NCBI RefSeq assembly: GCF_000187245.1
Contig: NC_027864.1
Location: forward strand, 310,001 to 374,000
Direction: 5' to 3'
Length of the DNA: 64,000 nt
DNA from: Ogataea parapolymorpha DL-1
Lineage: Eukaryota; Ascomycota; Pichiomycetes; Pichiales; Pichiaceae
The notes under the pieces: generated by a model
Told to the model about the DNA's origin: nothing
What the model saw: the letters and a program-made list of their open reading frames with translations, nothing else
Database searches by the model: none
Made by a program: the position numbers and the translations under genes
In this document: piece after piece, positions 9,594 through 18,839 of the stretch
How the letters are laid out: every line of letters begins with the position of its first letter
How positions within the stretch are numbered: position 1 is the first letter of the stretch

Positions 9594-10127
9594 CTTGGTC
9601 TCAGTCTGATAAAGTGTGCGGTATTTATAGTTAAAGCAAGAGAAAGCGCAACAATAAACCTCCTACCTAATCGTCCTACCGGTTCTCGGAGGATTCCGTG
9701 ATTACGTCATCGTTGCCTGCTACCGGGTGTCGGCGTCGTCTGATTTGCATGGGGGTTGGAATAAGCTGAGATACGTCGTAGCAAGAGCAAGAGCGTGGCA
9801 TACTCAGGGACTATTGTTGATGGCCGCCTGGCGCAGCTGATTGCCGATACGGGCCAAGCGAGTCCCGGCACCCCGAGTAGGATCGATAAATATGCGACTA
9901 ATCGAGTGCCTGAATCACGCCATCTTATCTTGTTGCATTAGCAGCAAGATTGTTCCACAGGCAAGATTGGCCCTCTTCGAATCTTGCTATACTATGCCTT
10001 GAAGCGGCCCAAATGAACTGAAACTTATGGAAACGTGCATCCTTGCACCAAAAGGAAACCGACCTCCGCCGACCAGGGATTTGGCAAATTTGATAAGATT
10101 TCCTTCGGGAAAGTTACTAATTACACA
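9594..10127. promoter_or_regulatory. Divergent promoter region between urate oxidase and the TMA29-like gene
   Basis: These 534 bp separate two divergent starts. Visible elements are an inverted TCGG-N6-CCGT at 9686-9699, a CRE-like TTACGTCA at 9703-9710 and GATAA-type sites (for example GATAAATA near 9891). No ORF with coding character was seen. Confidence 0.6.
9686..9699. promoter_or_regulatory. Candidate UaY/Ppr1-type zinc-cluster binding site
   Basis: The sequence TCGG-AGGATT-CCGT matches the TCGG-N6-CCGA consensus known for Aspergillus UaY and yeast Ppr1 except for the last base. UaY activates purine-use genes including uricase. The site lies 93 bp upstream of the urate oxidase ATG, so the placement fits, but one hit of this length could be chance. 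Confidence 0.45.
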
Positions 10128-10937
10128 ATGTTTGGTAAAATTGCAGAGAGACTCGCTGGCAAGAACATCCTGATCACTGGTGCATCCACTGGAATTGGAT
10201 ACAGTACCGCAAAGCACTTTGCTGAAGCAGGTGCAGGCAACATCAAACTGGTTTTGACTGCCCGTAGAGAAGATAAGCTGAAGGCTTTGAAAGAGGAACT
10301 TTTGAAGTCTTATCCTTCGATCAAAGTTTTCATTGGCGCCTTGGACGTTTCGAAGACCGACCAGATCTCTCCATTTCTGAAAAGTTTGCCCGAGGAGTTC
10401 TCTCAGATTGATGTCCTAGTTAACAATGCTGGTAAGGCTTTGGGCCTGGATCCTGTCGGTTCTGTTGATTCTGCCGATGTGAAGGAGATGTTCGAGACCA
10501 ATGTTTTGGGAATGATCGAGCTGACCCAATTGGTCGTCCGGCAGATGAAGGAGCGCAACAAGGGTGATATCATCCAGTTGGGCTCTGTTGCAGGTAGAGA
10601 GGCTTACCCAGGCGGAAGCATCTACTGTGCTACCAAGTCTGCTTTGAACTTCTTCACCAACGCCTTGAGAAAAGAACTGATCAGCACTAAGATTAGAGTC
10701 ATCGAGGTTCAGCCTGGTAACGTTGCCACTGACGAGTTTTCTCTGGTCCGGTTCAAGGGTGACAAAGAAAGAGCTGCTGCCGTTTACAAGGACACAGAGC
10801 CATTGTATGCCGATGATATTGCAGAATTGATTGTCTTTGCTGCCACCAGAAAGGAGAACACTGTTATTGCTGAGACTCTGGTCTTTGGAAACAACCAGGC
10901 CTCGCCTTTCCACATCTACCGGGGCTCTCAAAAATAA
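10128..10937 (+). CDS. TMA29: Short-chain dehydrogenase, NADP-dependent 3-hydroxy acid/serine dehydrogenase (YMR226C-like)
   Basis: The 269-aa classical SDR has the cofactor loop TGASTGIG, the motif NNAG (LVNNAGKALG), catalytic Ser in LGSVAGREAYPGG and the YxxxK pair in YCATKSALNF. The tail, ending NTVIAETLVFGNNQASPFHIYRG, is nearly the same as in S. cerevisiae YMR226C, which oxidises L-serine, L-allo-threonine and related 3-hydroxy acids with NADP. I chose ATG 10128; the frame is open further up but only from a GTG with no conservation. The stop is just 33 bp before the MDM20 start. Confidence 0.92.
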   Translation: MFGKIAERLAGKNILITGASTGIGYSTAKHFAEAGAGNIKLVLTARREDKLKALKEELLKSYPSIKVFIGALDVSKTDQISPFLKSLPEEFSQIDVLVNNAGKALGLDPVGSVDSADVKEMFETNVLGMIELTQLVVRQMKERNKGDIIQLGSVAGREAYPGGSIYCATKSALNFFTNALRKELISTKIRVIEVQPGNVATDEFSLVRFKGDKERAAAVYKDTEPLYADDIAELIVFAATRKENTVIAETLVFGNNQASPFHIYRGSQK

Positions 10938-10970
10938 GTAGATTTAAAAAAAATATTTGTCACAATATTC

Positions 10971-13238
10971 ATGTACAAAGATTCGGCGATCGAAAACGCT
11001 GTACGGGCGGGAAATTGGCGCAACGCTTTGAGTTTGGTTTCCAAGAAAATCAAGCAGCATCCCAATAGCTCTTATTTTTACGCTCTAGAGGCCGAGATCC
11101 TCGCGTTGTCGGGGAAAAGACAGGAAGCCGAATCCAAGGCTAATCACCTATTGGACAAACTCCCAAGTGATCCGGACGCTTTGAAACTTCTCGCAAACGT
11201 TTTTGATCTGTGTGAGGTTCAACAGGATGTATTCGACAAGGTTTGCAAAAAATATCCCTCTGTGGATCTAGTTTACGAATATTTCACTTTCAGCGTGGCT
11301 AGAGGAGATATTTTGGGCATGCAGAAGGCATCTATGCTTCTAACAAGAGCCGTTGCAACTGCGAAGCAGTCTGTGGATACTCAGCTGTTCAAATTCTGGG
11401 CCGCAACATGTCTGATGCTCACCTGTCGCTGTTGTACCTTGGCTGCTTCGGTGCAAAAGCTGTACCCGCAATTGGGTGTCAGATTGATGGAGCAAGTTGG
11501 ACTTCAAACAGCACAACACGTCTACGTTTACGTTCGTCTGCTTCAGCTTGCTGGAAGAGATGACGAAAGTGTAAGGTTCATGGAAAACTTTCTTGCCAAG
11601 GAGAACGACTTGGAGCTCAAGATTATTTATTTGGAAACATTGGACAGAATGAACGAGCCAGAAGAACTTTTTAGAGCTTGCCAAAACTACTTAATTCGCC
11701 TTAATGAGGACGACTGGGATACATGGAAGCTGCTCATAAAAGCAGCCAAAGCAACCGACAAGCTTGACGAGTGCAGAGAACTAATTACTTCCTACTCCTC
11801 CCGTAACACCAAGCTCGCTGCTGTTGAGCTTGCTGAGCCATGCGCAATTGAGGAATATTTCCACGATTACGGGGCAAAGCTTTGTTGCTTCACTGATTTG
11901 AAACCTTATGTCCAAAAAGGCGTCTTCAAGGAACCATTTTTGAAGAATAGATATGATGCAATTGTGAGTCTGAAGAAGCCAACACTCGAGCAAGTGATAA
12001 GTGCGGTCAACATCATGAAGTTCAGGGCTTTGGATGCTAGAGACAAACAGTTCGTCGCCGACTGCTGTATGCTGTACAACAAAACAAAGTCCCATCTCGA
12101 CTGCCTCGAAGAATTCGATTATTTCCCTGGATATGAATTCTTGATTCTCGCCATGGAGGCATCGATAGAACACTCAAATTTTGGTTTGGAACTGATCTAT
12201 TCGCTGATTGTGATTTTGGAGGAAGCTCTGGTGAAAAACAAATACGAGTTCCATTTGAAGCTCTGGCTGATGAGACTGTACACAATTGCTAATCTTCAAC
12301 CTGCTGCAGACGAGCTTTATAGGTCTCTGAAAATCAAGTTTGTTCAGCACGATACATTGTCCCATCTCATCGGCACTAGACGGTCGATAGGAGCTGGTCC
12401 TTTGGTGGAGGTGGCCAAGTTTTACACCCAAAACGTTCAGAGAGAGATACCTCATATGATAATCAGCGGGTTCCAAAGTACAGCTATGAACAAACTCCAA
12501 GGTTTTGTGGAACTTTACAACAGGCTCAACACTTCCTTTTCCAAAATATCTACTGCTGTGGAGCTTATCAGAGCATACAGACTCAAAGACGACCAAAAGG
12601 GCGTTGAGGAACAGGTTTCTGTGCTGCGTAGTCTTCGTGATCAAGAAATTAGCGACAACAGAGACTTCAAAACATTTTGGGACTGTGGTGTTCATGAGCG
12701 TCTCGCGGAGGTGGACAGCAAATTACCGCAGTACTATACTGGCGATCACTTACGGCTTCTGATGCTCAGAGAGCTTCTCATTTACGATCCTGAGTCGCGC
12801 AAAACGAACGAAAGGAAGAAGGAACTGTTGGAGCTCTATGCCAAAGTGCGGCTGTCCGAAATCGAAAAATGGAGTTTCTCGGTCCTGCTCCAGCATTTTG
12901 AGAACACAGAGCCGCTGCCCTTGCCTCCCAAGCCGGATACAATGCTTTCCTCGGAGTTCAACTACTACCACGCCGTGGTAGTCGACACCTACAAGCAAGT
13001 CGCATTTCTAAAAGGAAACACTAGGGACCTAAAGTCAATCTTGACGAACCTGCGTAATGAAAACAGAGAATACAAATCGATGGCCAGAAAACAGCTTGAA
13101 GAGGTGAGAAAAAAAGTCAAGGTATCCTTGAAAAATAATTTCAAAGAGCTTGACATCAGTGACAACTCCATTAGCACGGCCTTCGCCAAAATGAGGCAGC
13201 ATCTGGATAGCTCGATCGCATATTTGCAGGGACTATAG
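10971..13238 (+). CDS. MDM20: NatB N-terminal acetyltransferase auxiliary subunit (Mdm20/Naa25)
   Basis: The 755-aa product is close in length to yeast Mdm20 (about 800 aa). It opens with TPR-like helices (ENAVRAGNWRNALSLVSKKIKQ) and is helical throughout, with a C-terminal Lys-rich coil. Mdm20 anchors the catalytic subunit Nat3 to ribosomes, and NatB acetylates Met-Asp, Met-Glu and Met-Asn N-termini, including actin and tropomyosin. It is tandem to the SDR gene with 33 bp between them and convergent to WRS1 with 15 bp between stops, so its 3' UTR must overlap the WRS1 transcript. Confidence 0.85.
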   Translation: MYKDSAIENAVRAGNWRNALSLVSKKIKQHPNSSYFYALEAEILALSGKRQEAESKANHLLDKLPSDPDALKLLANVFDLCEVQQDVFDKVCKKYPSVDLVYEYFTFSVARGDILGMQKASMLLTRAVATAKQSVDTQLFKFWAATCLMLTCRCCTLAASVQKLYPQLGVRLMEQVGLQTAQHVYVYVRLLQLAGRDDESVRFMENFLAKENDLELKIIYLETLDRMNEPEELFRACQNYLIRLNEDDWDTWKLLIKAAKATDKLDECRELITSYSSRNTKLAAVELAEPCAIEEYFHDYGAKLCCFTDLKPYVQKGVFKEPFLKNRYDAIVSLKKPTLEQVISAVNIMKFRALDARDKQFVADCCMLYNKTKSHLDCLEEFDYFPGYEFLILAMEASIEHSNFGLELIYSLIVILEEALVKNKYEFHLKLWLMRLYTIANLQPAADELYRSLKIKFVQHDTLSHLIGTRRSIGAGPLVEVAKFYTQNVQREIPHMIISGFQSTAMNKLQGFVELYNRLNTSFSKISTAVELIRAYRLKDDQKGVEEQVSVLRSLRDQEISDNRDFKTFWDCGVHERLAEVDSKLPQYYTGDHLRLLMLRELLIYDPESRKTNERKKELLELYAKVRLSEIEKWSFSVLLQHFENTEPLPLPPKPDTMLSSEFNYYHAVVVDTYKQVAFLKGNTRDLKSILTNLRNENREYKSMARKQLEEVRKKVKVSLKNNFKELDISDNSISTAFAKMRQHLDSSIAYLQGL

Positions 13239-13253
13239 ACTGTGTACATACTA

Positions 13254-14522
13254 CTATTTCTTCTTCTGTCTCTCCTTAGCAGGAACGCGTCTTTCCTTGG
13301 TTCCAAAGACCAGCTTGTGAGGCTTCATAAACGACTGTAGCACCTCGTCGTCCACCTTTGCGCGCCTTTCCTGGAATTCCTTCACATATTGCTGCAACGT
13401 CTCTATGCACAGCTTCTTCATCTCGCCTGACAAAAGCTCACCAGAACGATATTGCTCAGCAACCTTGGCAAGCAGTTCTTCATTCTCGTTGAAGTAGGAC
13501 AGGTATTGGTAAGCGACATCAACATCTGGGTTTCCTCCGTACTTTCTGTGCTCCTCGACGCTCACCTTGCCACCGCTGAAAGCGTATTTGTTGACCTTCT
13601 TCTGGATCTGTTTAGGAGTATCCGTCATGAAAATGGCACTATTTTCGTCAGAGGCACTCATCTTGGTTGTAGGACCTTGCAGAGCAGGGAAGAACCGCGA
13701 GTGGACCAAGGACGGCTTGCTAAATTTGAGCTTGTCCGCAACGTCTCTGCAAACTCTAAAGTATGGGTCCTGGTCAATGGCGCACGGAATCAAACATGGC
13801 GTTTTCGGAGGCAGCCCAAGCACATCAGGGAAAGATGAAGGGAAGGCAGTGGCGATCTGAACAGAGGCAAAATGTAGCTTACCAATACAGTCGGAGTCCT
13901 GGAATCCAAAAACAGCCTTGGCCGTCGATGTGGTGATCTGTCTCGAGACACGAACCACCGTTTCGTAGAACGCAGAGTTCATATACTCAAGGTCGGAGAA
14001 AATGAATGTGTTTTCTGGCTTAAAGCCCACAGAGATAATGTCCTTGGCATTCTCTTTGGCAAACTTCTTGACATCCTCAATGGTCAGCTTCTGCTTAAAC
14101 AGAAACTTCTCGTCGTCCGTCAGCTCGATGATCAACGGCACATCGAAAACGTCCTGCAACCACTTGGTGAACGTGAACGGAATCATGTGACCCAGATGCA
14201 TCGAATCTGACGAAGGACCACGACCAGTGTACAAAAAGAACGGCTCGCCGTGCTCGTATAAGTCCAAGATTCTGCTGAAATCTCTCTCAGAGAAAAACAG
14301 GCCTTTTTTCAAGTAGTGATGAGGCTCATAGCCGGTTACCTGCTCAAATCTCTCCAACGTCTCCTTGGTGATCGGCTTGGTTCCGAACTGTTTGATCAGT
14401 TTCTCGTAATCGATCCCCACAGCCTGGCCATCGACAACGGCTCCTTCAACCTCCCATGGAGTGATCTTCTGCTCAGCAGACTCAATCTTCAAATTTTCGG
14501 TGCTCTCGACAAGCCCACTCAT
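13254..14522 (-). CDS. WRS1: Cytoplasmic tryptophanyl-tRNA synthetase
   Basis: The 422-aa class I synthetase is nearly the same length as yeast Wrs1. The HIGH-type signature is HLGHMIPF inside the loop GRGPSSDSMHLGHMIPF. KMSAS appears as TKMSASDEN. Trp-pocket and dimer segments such as LPPKTPCLIPCAIDQDPYFR match the eukaryotic cytosolic type, and no mitochondrial presequence is present. The Lys/Arg-rich C-terminus (KERRVPAKERQKKK) resembles other fungal enzymes. Start ATG 14522. Confidence 0.97.
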   Translation of the reverse strand: MSGLVESTENLKIESAEQKITPWEVEGAVVDGQAVGIDYEKLIKQFGTKPITKETLERFEQVTGYEPHHYLKKGLFFSERDFSRILDLYEHGEPFFLYTGRGPSSDSMHLGHMIPFTFTKWLQDVFDVPLIIELTDDEKFLFKQKLTIEDVKKFAKENAKDIISVGFKPENTFIFSDLEYMNSAFYETVVRVSRQITTSTAKAVFGFQDSDCIGKLHFASVQIATAFPSSFPDVLGLPPKTPCLIPCAIDQDPYFRVCRDVADKLKFSKPSLVHSRFFPALQGPTTKMSASDENSAIFMTDTPKQIQKKVNKYAFSGGKVSVEEHRKYGGNPDVDVAYQYLSYFNENEELLAKVAEQYRSGELLSGEMKKLCIETLQQYVKEFQERRAKVDDEVLQSFMKPHKLVFGTKERRVPAKERQKKK

Positions 14523-14621
14523 GACGAATTTTTATTTCTACGCAAAATCAGAAAATACTATAATTTTTTGAAGCCCAAAGTCTATTTGATTATATAATCA
14601 TATATTCCCAAGCGAGCTCTG

Positions 14622-15992
14622 TCAGCTAGTACTCATCACAGACTCGGTGTCCGTGTCGATGAGCTCGTCAGCGGTGTCCTCTTCACTGATCTCGTTCCAT
14701 GATGCATACGTAAGCAGTCCGAATCCGCCCACCACAAGCAGGTAACCCAGCATCTGCGGAAAACTGATTTCGATTCCCCAGAGGAGCCACTCCACTACTC
14801 CAACGAGCAGGATGGTAACCAGAGACGCAACCGATGAGAACACCGGCGATGTCAGCGCCATAAGTGCAAGAAATGAGACGCTGAAAATGAGATTCGAGAT
14901 GGTCGACAGGAAAATGTACAACCATTGGGCTTTTGAGGCAGGGAACTCGAACCTGTGCCATCCCAGAAGCTGCACTATGGCGACTGGAACAATGACCACT
15001 ATGATGGTGCTGATTCCTATGAGGCACATTGTAAAGTTTGAGAAGGTGGCCTGTCTTCTGGCGCTGACCTCGCTAGACGGAGGACAGCATTTCTTCTTGT
15101 ACATAACCTCGTACAGGCCGTAGAGAATGGCGCCAATAAGAATTATGATGTCTCCCTGGAGTCTATGTGGGTAGTTTCCGGCATCCTGGTCCTTCCCCGA
15201 ATATGCAACAACCATGACTCCGGCAATGGCCAGCACCACCGAGCCCAGCTTTATGAGAGAGAATTTTTCTCCTAAGATAGGTATGGCAAACATGTACGCT
15301 GTGAAAGCGCTGCAGTTGTAAATGGCAGTCACGTCTGAACCGGTGGACATCCCCATAGAAATGTACCAAGTAATTCCCGCCGCGTTTAAGATGACAGAGA
15401 GGGCCAAGGTAGATTTGAAAATATACTTTATAGCCTGGCTCTTGAAGAACTGTGAGAATCGCTTGAAACTATGAGGTCCGAACTCCTTTTCGTATCCCTT
15501 TTGGTTGGCCCTGATTGTCAGCTCTGCGCTGTGAAAAATGTTCTTGTGCTGGGTCTTCACAGAGCTAGCAAAGGCGCGTCTAATGCCTTTCCAATGCTTA
15601 CCGTTGGCGTCTTGGTAGCCGTGTTTATGACGCAAATACCGTCTGAATGTCTTATATGTGGCGATGCCTGTAAATTGTAGGGGCCACAGGATCCACCAGG
15701 ACCCATGTGTTATAAGCAACAGCAAGATCGGTTCTCCGAATTTCAGCTCGTTGTATAAATAAGCGGTGGTTTCTGTCTGCGTCACGAACGCGATCAACGA
15801 GGTGATAAAAAGCGCGACCACAAACACAATTTTCACATACGAAAACGAGTACTGGTGCATGCTGCGCATGCTGCGAATATCTTGCGATGCACCAAAGCTA
15901 CCACGGGGCTGTCTCTGGTTTTTTTGAGGTTCCACGAGCAGAGGCTCGAGGGAGTTGAGGGACTGAGTGGGGCCTCGTAAAGATTCCGACAT
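14622..15992 (-). CDS. DMT-superfamily (EamA-like) membrane transporter
   Basis: The 456-aa product has about ten hydrophobic segments. The first lies near residues 53-68, followed by a long basic loop (about 110-190) and then a second bundle containing AIYNCSAFTAYMFAIPILGE, a typical DMT repeat signature. The C-terminal tail is acidic (EISEEDTADELIDTDTESV). Related fungal proteins include the vacuolar YML018C/Thi74 group and SLC35F-like carriers, but I cannot name an orthologue or substrate. It lies 99 bp upstream of WRS1 on the same strand and 181 bp from divergent PFS2. Confidence 0.8.
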   Translation of the reverse strand: MSESLRGPTQSLNSLEPLLVEPQKNQRQPRGSFGASQDIRSMRSMHQYSFSYVKIVFVVALFITSLIAFVTQTETTAYLYNELKFGEPILLLLITHGSWWILWPLQFTGIATYKTFRRYLRHKHGYQDANGKHWKGIRRAFASSVKTQHKNIFHSAELTIRANQKGYEKEFGPHSFKRFSQFFKSQAIKYIFKSTLALSVILNAAGITWYISMGMSTGSDVTAIYNCSAFTAYMFAIPILGEKFSLIKLGSVVLAIAGVMVVAYSGKDQDAGNYPHRLQGDIIILIGAILYGLYEVMYKKKCCPPSSEVSARRQATFSNFTMCLIGISTIIVVIVPVAIVQLLGWHRFEFPASKAQWLYIFLSTISNLIFSVSFLALMALTSPVFSSVASLVTILLVGVVEWLLWGIEISFPQMLGYLLVVGGFGLLTYASWNEISEEDTADELIDTDTESVMSTS

Positions 15993-16173
15993 GGAAGGCG
16001 TATATGGGCTTTAGTAAAGGAGCGCTGTATTGAAGCCCTAATAGTGGTGGTCCATATATCAGTGGAAAAGAGATATAGGAACTTGTTTGCAAAATATGCG
16101 AAACGAGCTTTAGTCTGGGAGAGCATCTCTGCACCGAAAAAAATCAAATAAATAATCAGTATTTTTATTCAGC

Positions 16174-17562
16174 ATGTTCCAAAGGAAAGAGGACGACAGC
16201 GAGAAAAAGCTCCAACACCGACGTACTGTGGACTACTTTACTCCGTTGGGGAGATACATGGTCCAAAAAAATGTGTACAATCGTCGAGGTCGCCAACCAT
16301 TGGGAAAGATACGCCCAGAGATGTCTTACCTGTCCCAGCTGTTGCCTCCGCATTCAGAACAGCCAGAAGTGGTGGATCTGGCCACCAAATTCGTGCACGT
16401 TTCGACAAATAAATCCAAACACGCTATACATGCGCTCAAATGGACGCCAGATGCACGCAGAGTGCTAGTTTCGTCCCACTCTGGAGAGTTCACCATCTGG
16501 AATGGCTTGACTTTTAACTTCGAGTCTATCATGCAGGCCCATGACTCGCCCATTTTTGCACTGCAATATAGTCATAATGGAGACTGGCTACTCAGTGCGG
16601 ACCAAATCGGATGTATAAAGTTTTGGCAGCCAAACTTCAATAACGTCAACATTCTCCCCAAGGCTCACGATAATGCAATTCAGGATATTGTTTTCTCACC
16701 AAATGACTCAAAATTTGTGAGTTGCTCCGACGATCTTACGCTGAAGATATGGAACTTCAGCACAGCCACCGAAGAACGCACTTTGAAAGGACACCATTGG
16801 GACGTGAAAGCCTGTGACTGGCATCCAACTTTGGGTTTGGTCGTTAGTGGCTCCAAAGATAATTTGGTGAAATTTTGGGATCCAAGAGACGGGAAATGCA
16901 TATCCACCATCCATGACTTCAAACATACAGTGACAAAGGTGCGATTCCAGCCAAAAGGAAACCAAAGATTGCTGGCGGCGTGTTCCAGAGACCATTCCAC
17001 CAGAATATTTGACATCAGACTAATGAAAACTATCAACGTTATAAAATCCACGGACGACGTTGACTTGACCTCTATTACGTGGCATCCTGTCCACTCGTCC
17101 ACACTTACCATTGGTGGTTACGACGGATCGTTGTCTACCTACGACCTGGCAAAGGAATTAAATCAAGACTTGGTCTTCAATAGAGAAAAACAGCCTACTT
17201 CCACCACCTCTCCGCTCCACAGAATCCCGTACGCTCACGACAAGGCCATTCATGACCTTGAATATCATCCTCTTGGACACGTGCTGTGCACCGCGGGAGC
17301 AGATAAATCAATGCGCTTCTGGTGTCGATCCAGACCGAACGATCCACTTGCATTCAAAGACAACGCCTACACTGGAGAATCCTGGGCGGAAAAGCAGCCG
17401 TTTGCGATGGAACAGAACGGAAGAGAGTCGGAGCAGAAACAGTTCTACCCGCCTCCTCCTTCTGGTCTCCCAGGATTATCTGGATTACCAGGCTTGCCAG
17501 GATTGCCAGGCCTGCAAGGAATTAATTCTTTACCAAATATTCCTGGAATGACTAATAAATAA
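16174..17562 (+). CDS. PFS2: Pfs2, WD40 subunit of cleavage and polyadenylation factor
   Basis: The 462-aa product has the conserved N-terminal segment with RRTVDYFTPLGRYM, then seven WD40 repeats, for example HDSPIFALQYSHNGDWLLS and LKGHHWDVKACDWHPTLGLV. It is a CPF subunit for pre-mRNA 3' processing and is length-matched to yeast Pfs2. The C-terminus carries a collagen-like Gly-Leu-Pro repeat (GLPGLSGLPGLPGLPGLQG), a feature associated with the metazoan orthologue WDR33 rather than with yeast Pfs2 as I know it. Start ATG 16174. Confidence 0.95.
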   Translation: MFQRKEDDSEKKLQHRRTVDYFTPLGRYMVQKNVYNRRGRQPLGKIRPEMSYLSQLLPPHSEQPEVVDLATKFVHVSTNKSKHAIHALKWTPDARRVLVSSHSGEFTIWNGLTFNFESIMQAHDSPIFALQYSHNGDWLLSADQIGCIKFWQPNFNNVNILPKAHDNAIQDIVFSPNDSKFVSCSDDLTLKIWNFSTATEERTLKGHHWDVKACDWHPTLGLVVSGSKDNLVKFWDPRDGKCISTIHDFKHTVTKVRFQPKGNQRLLAACSRDHSTRIFDIRLMKTINVIKSTDDVDLTSITWHPVHSSTLTIGGYDGSLSTYDLAKELNQDLVFNREKQPTSTTSPLHRIPYAHDKAIHDLEYHPLGHVLCTAGADKSMRFWCRSRPNDPLAFKDNAYTGESWAEKQPFAMEQNGRESEQKQFYPPPPSGLPGLSGLPGLPGLPGLQGINSLPNIPGMTNK

Positions 17563-17594
17563 AATTCGACATATCACATATTATTTACAATGTA

Positions 17595-18611
17595 TTAATT
17601 CGTAGCAAGAACTTGCTTGACGGGCTTGTACCCATCTTTATAAAACTTTTCAACCTCTGACAGATAATGTTGCCCAAAAGTAGATCTGTAATGTAGCAAA
17701 AAATCATAAATATGCTGCAAAAGCACACTCTCGAAGCGCCCCACGTTGTTCTTTCCGTTTGATTTCCTCCCGCAGTTGTAGCTGAACGACTCCCCCACAT
17801 TGGACATGATGAAATAGTTGACATCCAATTGGTCGATCTCCTCTAACGTAACCTTCTCGTAAATTTTTTCATACTTCTCAACCCGTTTGAGAAAATCGGT
17901 GATGGCTTCCTCGCGTGGCATGCCATAGTAGTCTTTATTAGTGGTTTTGCGCTCAATGTTGTATCTCCTCAAAGAAATGTTTGCACAGCAGACTTCTAAA
18001 ATGGCGATGTTGATCACCACGTTCGCTTCAGAAGCCGTTTGTCTGATAGTCTGTACTACTTTCTCTCTTCTTTCCTTCGTTGTATTAGTGGCATCAAACA
18101 CCCCAATGTCTATCTCATCACGTATAAGGCTGCTGGTGAGCTCATTTAGTGCCTCAAACGCATATAGTTCGCGTAGACGTTGTGTAGCGCTTTTAGTGAA
18201 ATCGAAATCAAATTTGTGCGTTAACTGCTTCTCGTACCTTCTCCTCACATTACCAGCATTGAAAGACTTAAAACGTAAGTCTGCGCGCTTCACTCTATTC
18301 ACGTAAGTCTCAAGGTGTTCGGCCACCGTTGATTTCCCACTGGCAGGAAGCCCAACTAAACAGATAACCCATTTTTCGCGCTCCGGATCAGCAACGTCCG
18401 TCGCCAGCTCTGTGGTGGCAGACTCAGCGTCGTCATCCACAACTTCCCTCTGGTCGAGCGAAAAGAGGTTAGCGTGTAACAAATTTCCCACTTCACTCTC
18501 TACCAAGCTCGGAAAGAACTCCGGAGTGGTGGCGGCCGTTTGTATGGTGGCTATCGATGTTGTTGACTGGGTCCTTGTGGAACTAACACCAGTGCTTGAT
18601 TCACTCAGCAT
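17595..18611 (-). CDS. 6-phosphofructo-2-kinase homologue, kinase domain only
   Basis: The 338-aa product (start ATG 18611; the upstream in-frame codon is TTG) has a Ser/Thr-rich, acidic N-terminus. The 6PF2K domain follows, with Walker A GLPASGKST at about 87-95, FNAGNVRRRY (substrate region) and DATNTTKERR (kinase motif). The chain stops at the end of the kinase domain: no RHG histidine-phosphatase domain is present. It would make fructose-2,6-bisphosphate if active. The S. cerevisiae relatives are PFK26, PFK27 and YLR345W. The size resembles Pfk27 most, but the assignment is open. Confidence 0.85.
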   Translation of the reverse strand: MLSESSTGVSSTRTQSTTSIATIQTAATTPEFFPSLVESEVGNLLHANLFSLDQREVVDDDAESATTELATDVADPEREKWVICLVGLPASGKSTVAEHLETYVNRVKRADLRFKSFNAGNVRRRYEKQLTHKFDFDFTKSATQRLRELYAFEALNELTSSLIRDEIDIGVFDATNTTKERREKVVQTIRQTASEANVVINIAILEVCCANISLRRYNIERKTTNKDYYGMPREEAITDFLKRVEKYEKIYEKVTLEEIDQLDVNYFIMSNVGESFSYNCGRKSNGKNNVGRFESVLLQHIYDFLLHYRSTFGQHYLSEVEKFYKDGYKPVKQVLATN

Positions 18612-18839
18612 ATTGGAATTTCTCAAACGTATTCTGGTGACTTTGCCTTTTTAATATTGTCAACCCCTCCCGATGCAAACCAGAACTCAACTGTGATTGT
18701 TCTCATTTCTTTTTTGGAAAAGAGGAGTAAAATACGCTAAAATTTGAGCGGAGTTACCCAAAAAAATCCTAAAATCTTGCGCGGCTCGTGACCGACCGTT
18801 TTTCTCGCCATAGAAGTCCGAAACACACCTAAGACCTCT

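Noticed and set aside
10035..10127. N-terminal extension of the TMA29-like dehydrogenase
   Set aside because: The extension begins at GTG and has no similarity to family members; ATG 10128 gives the normal SDR start.
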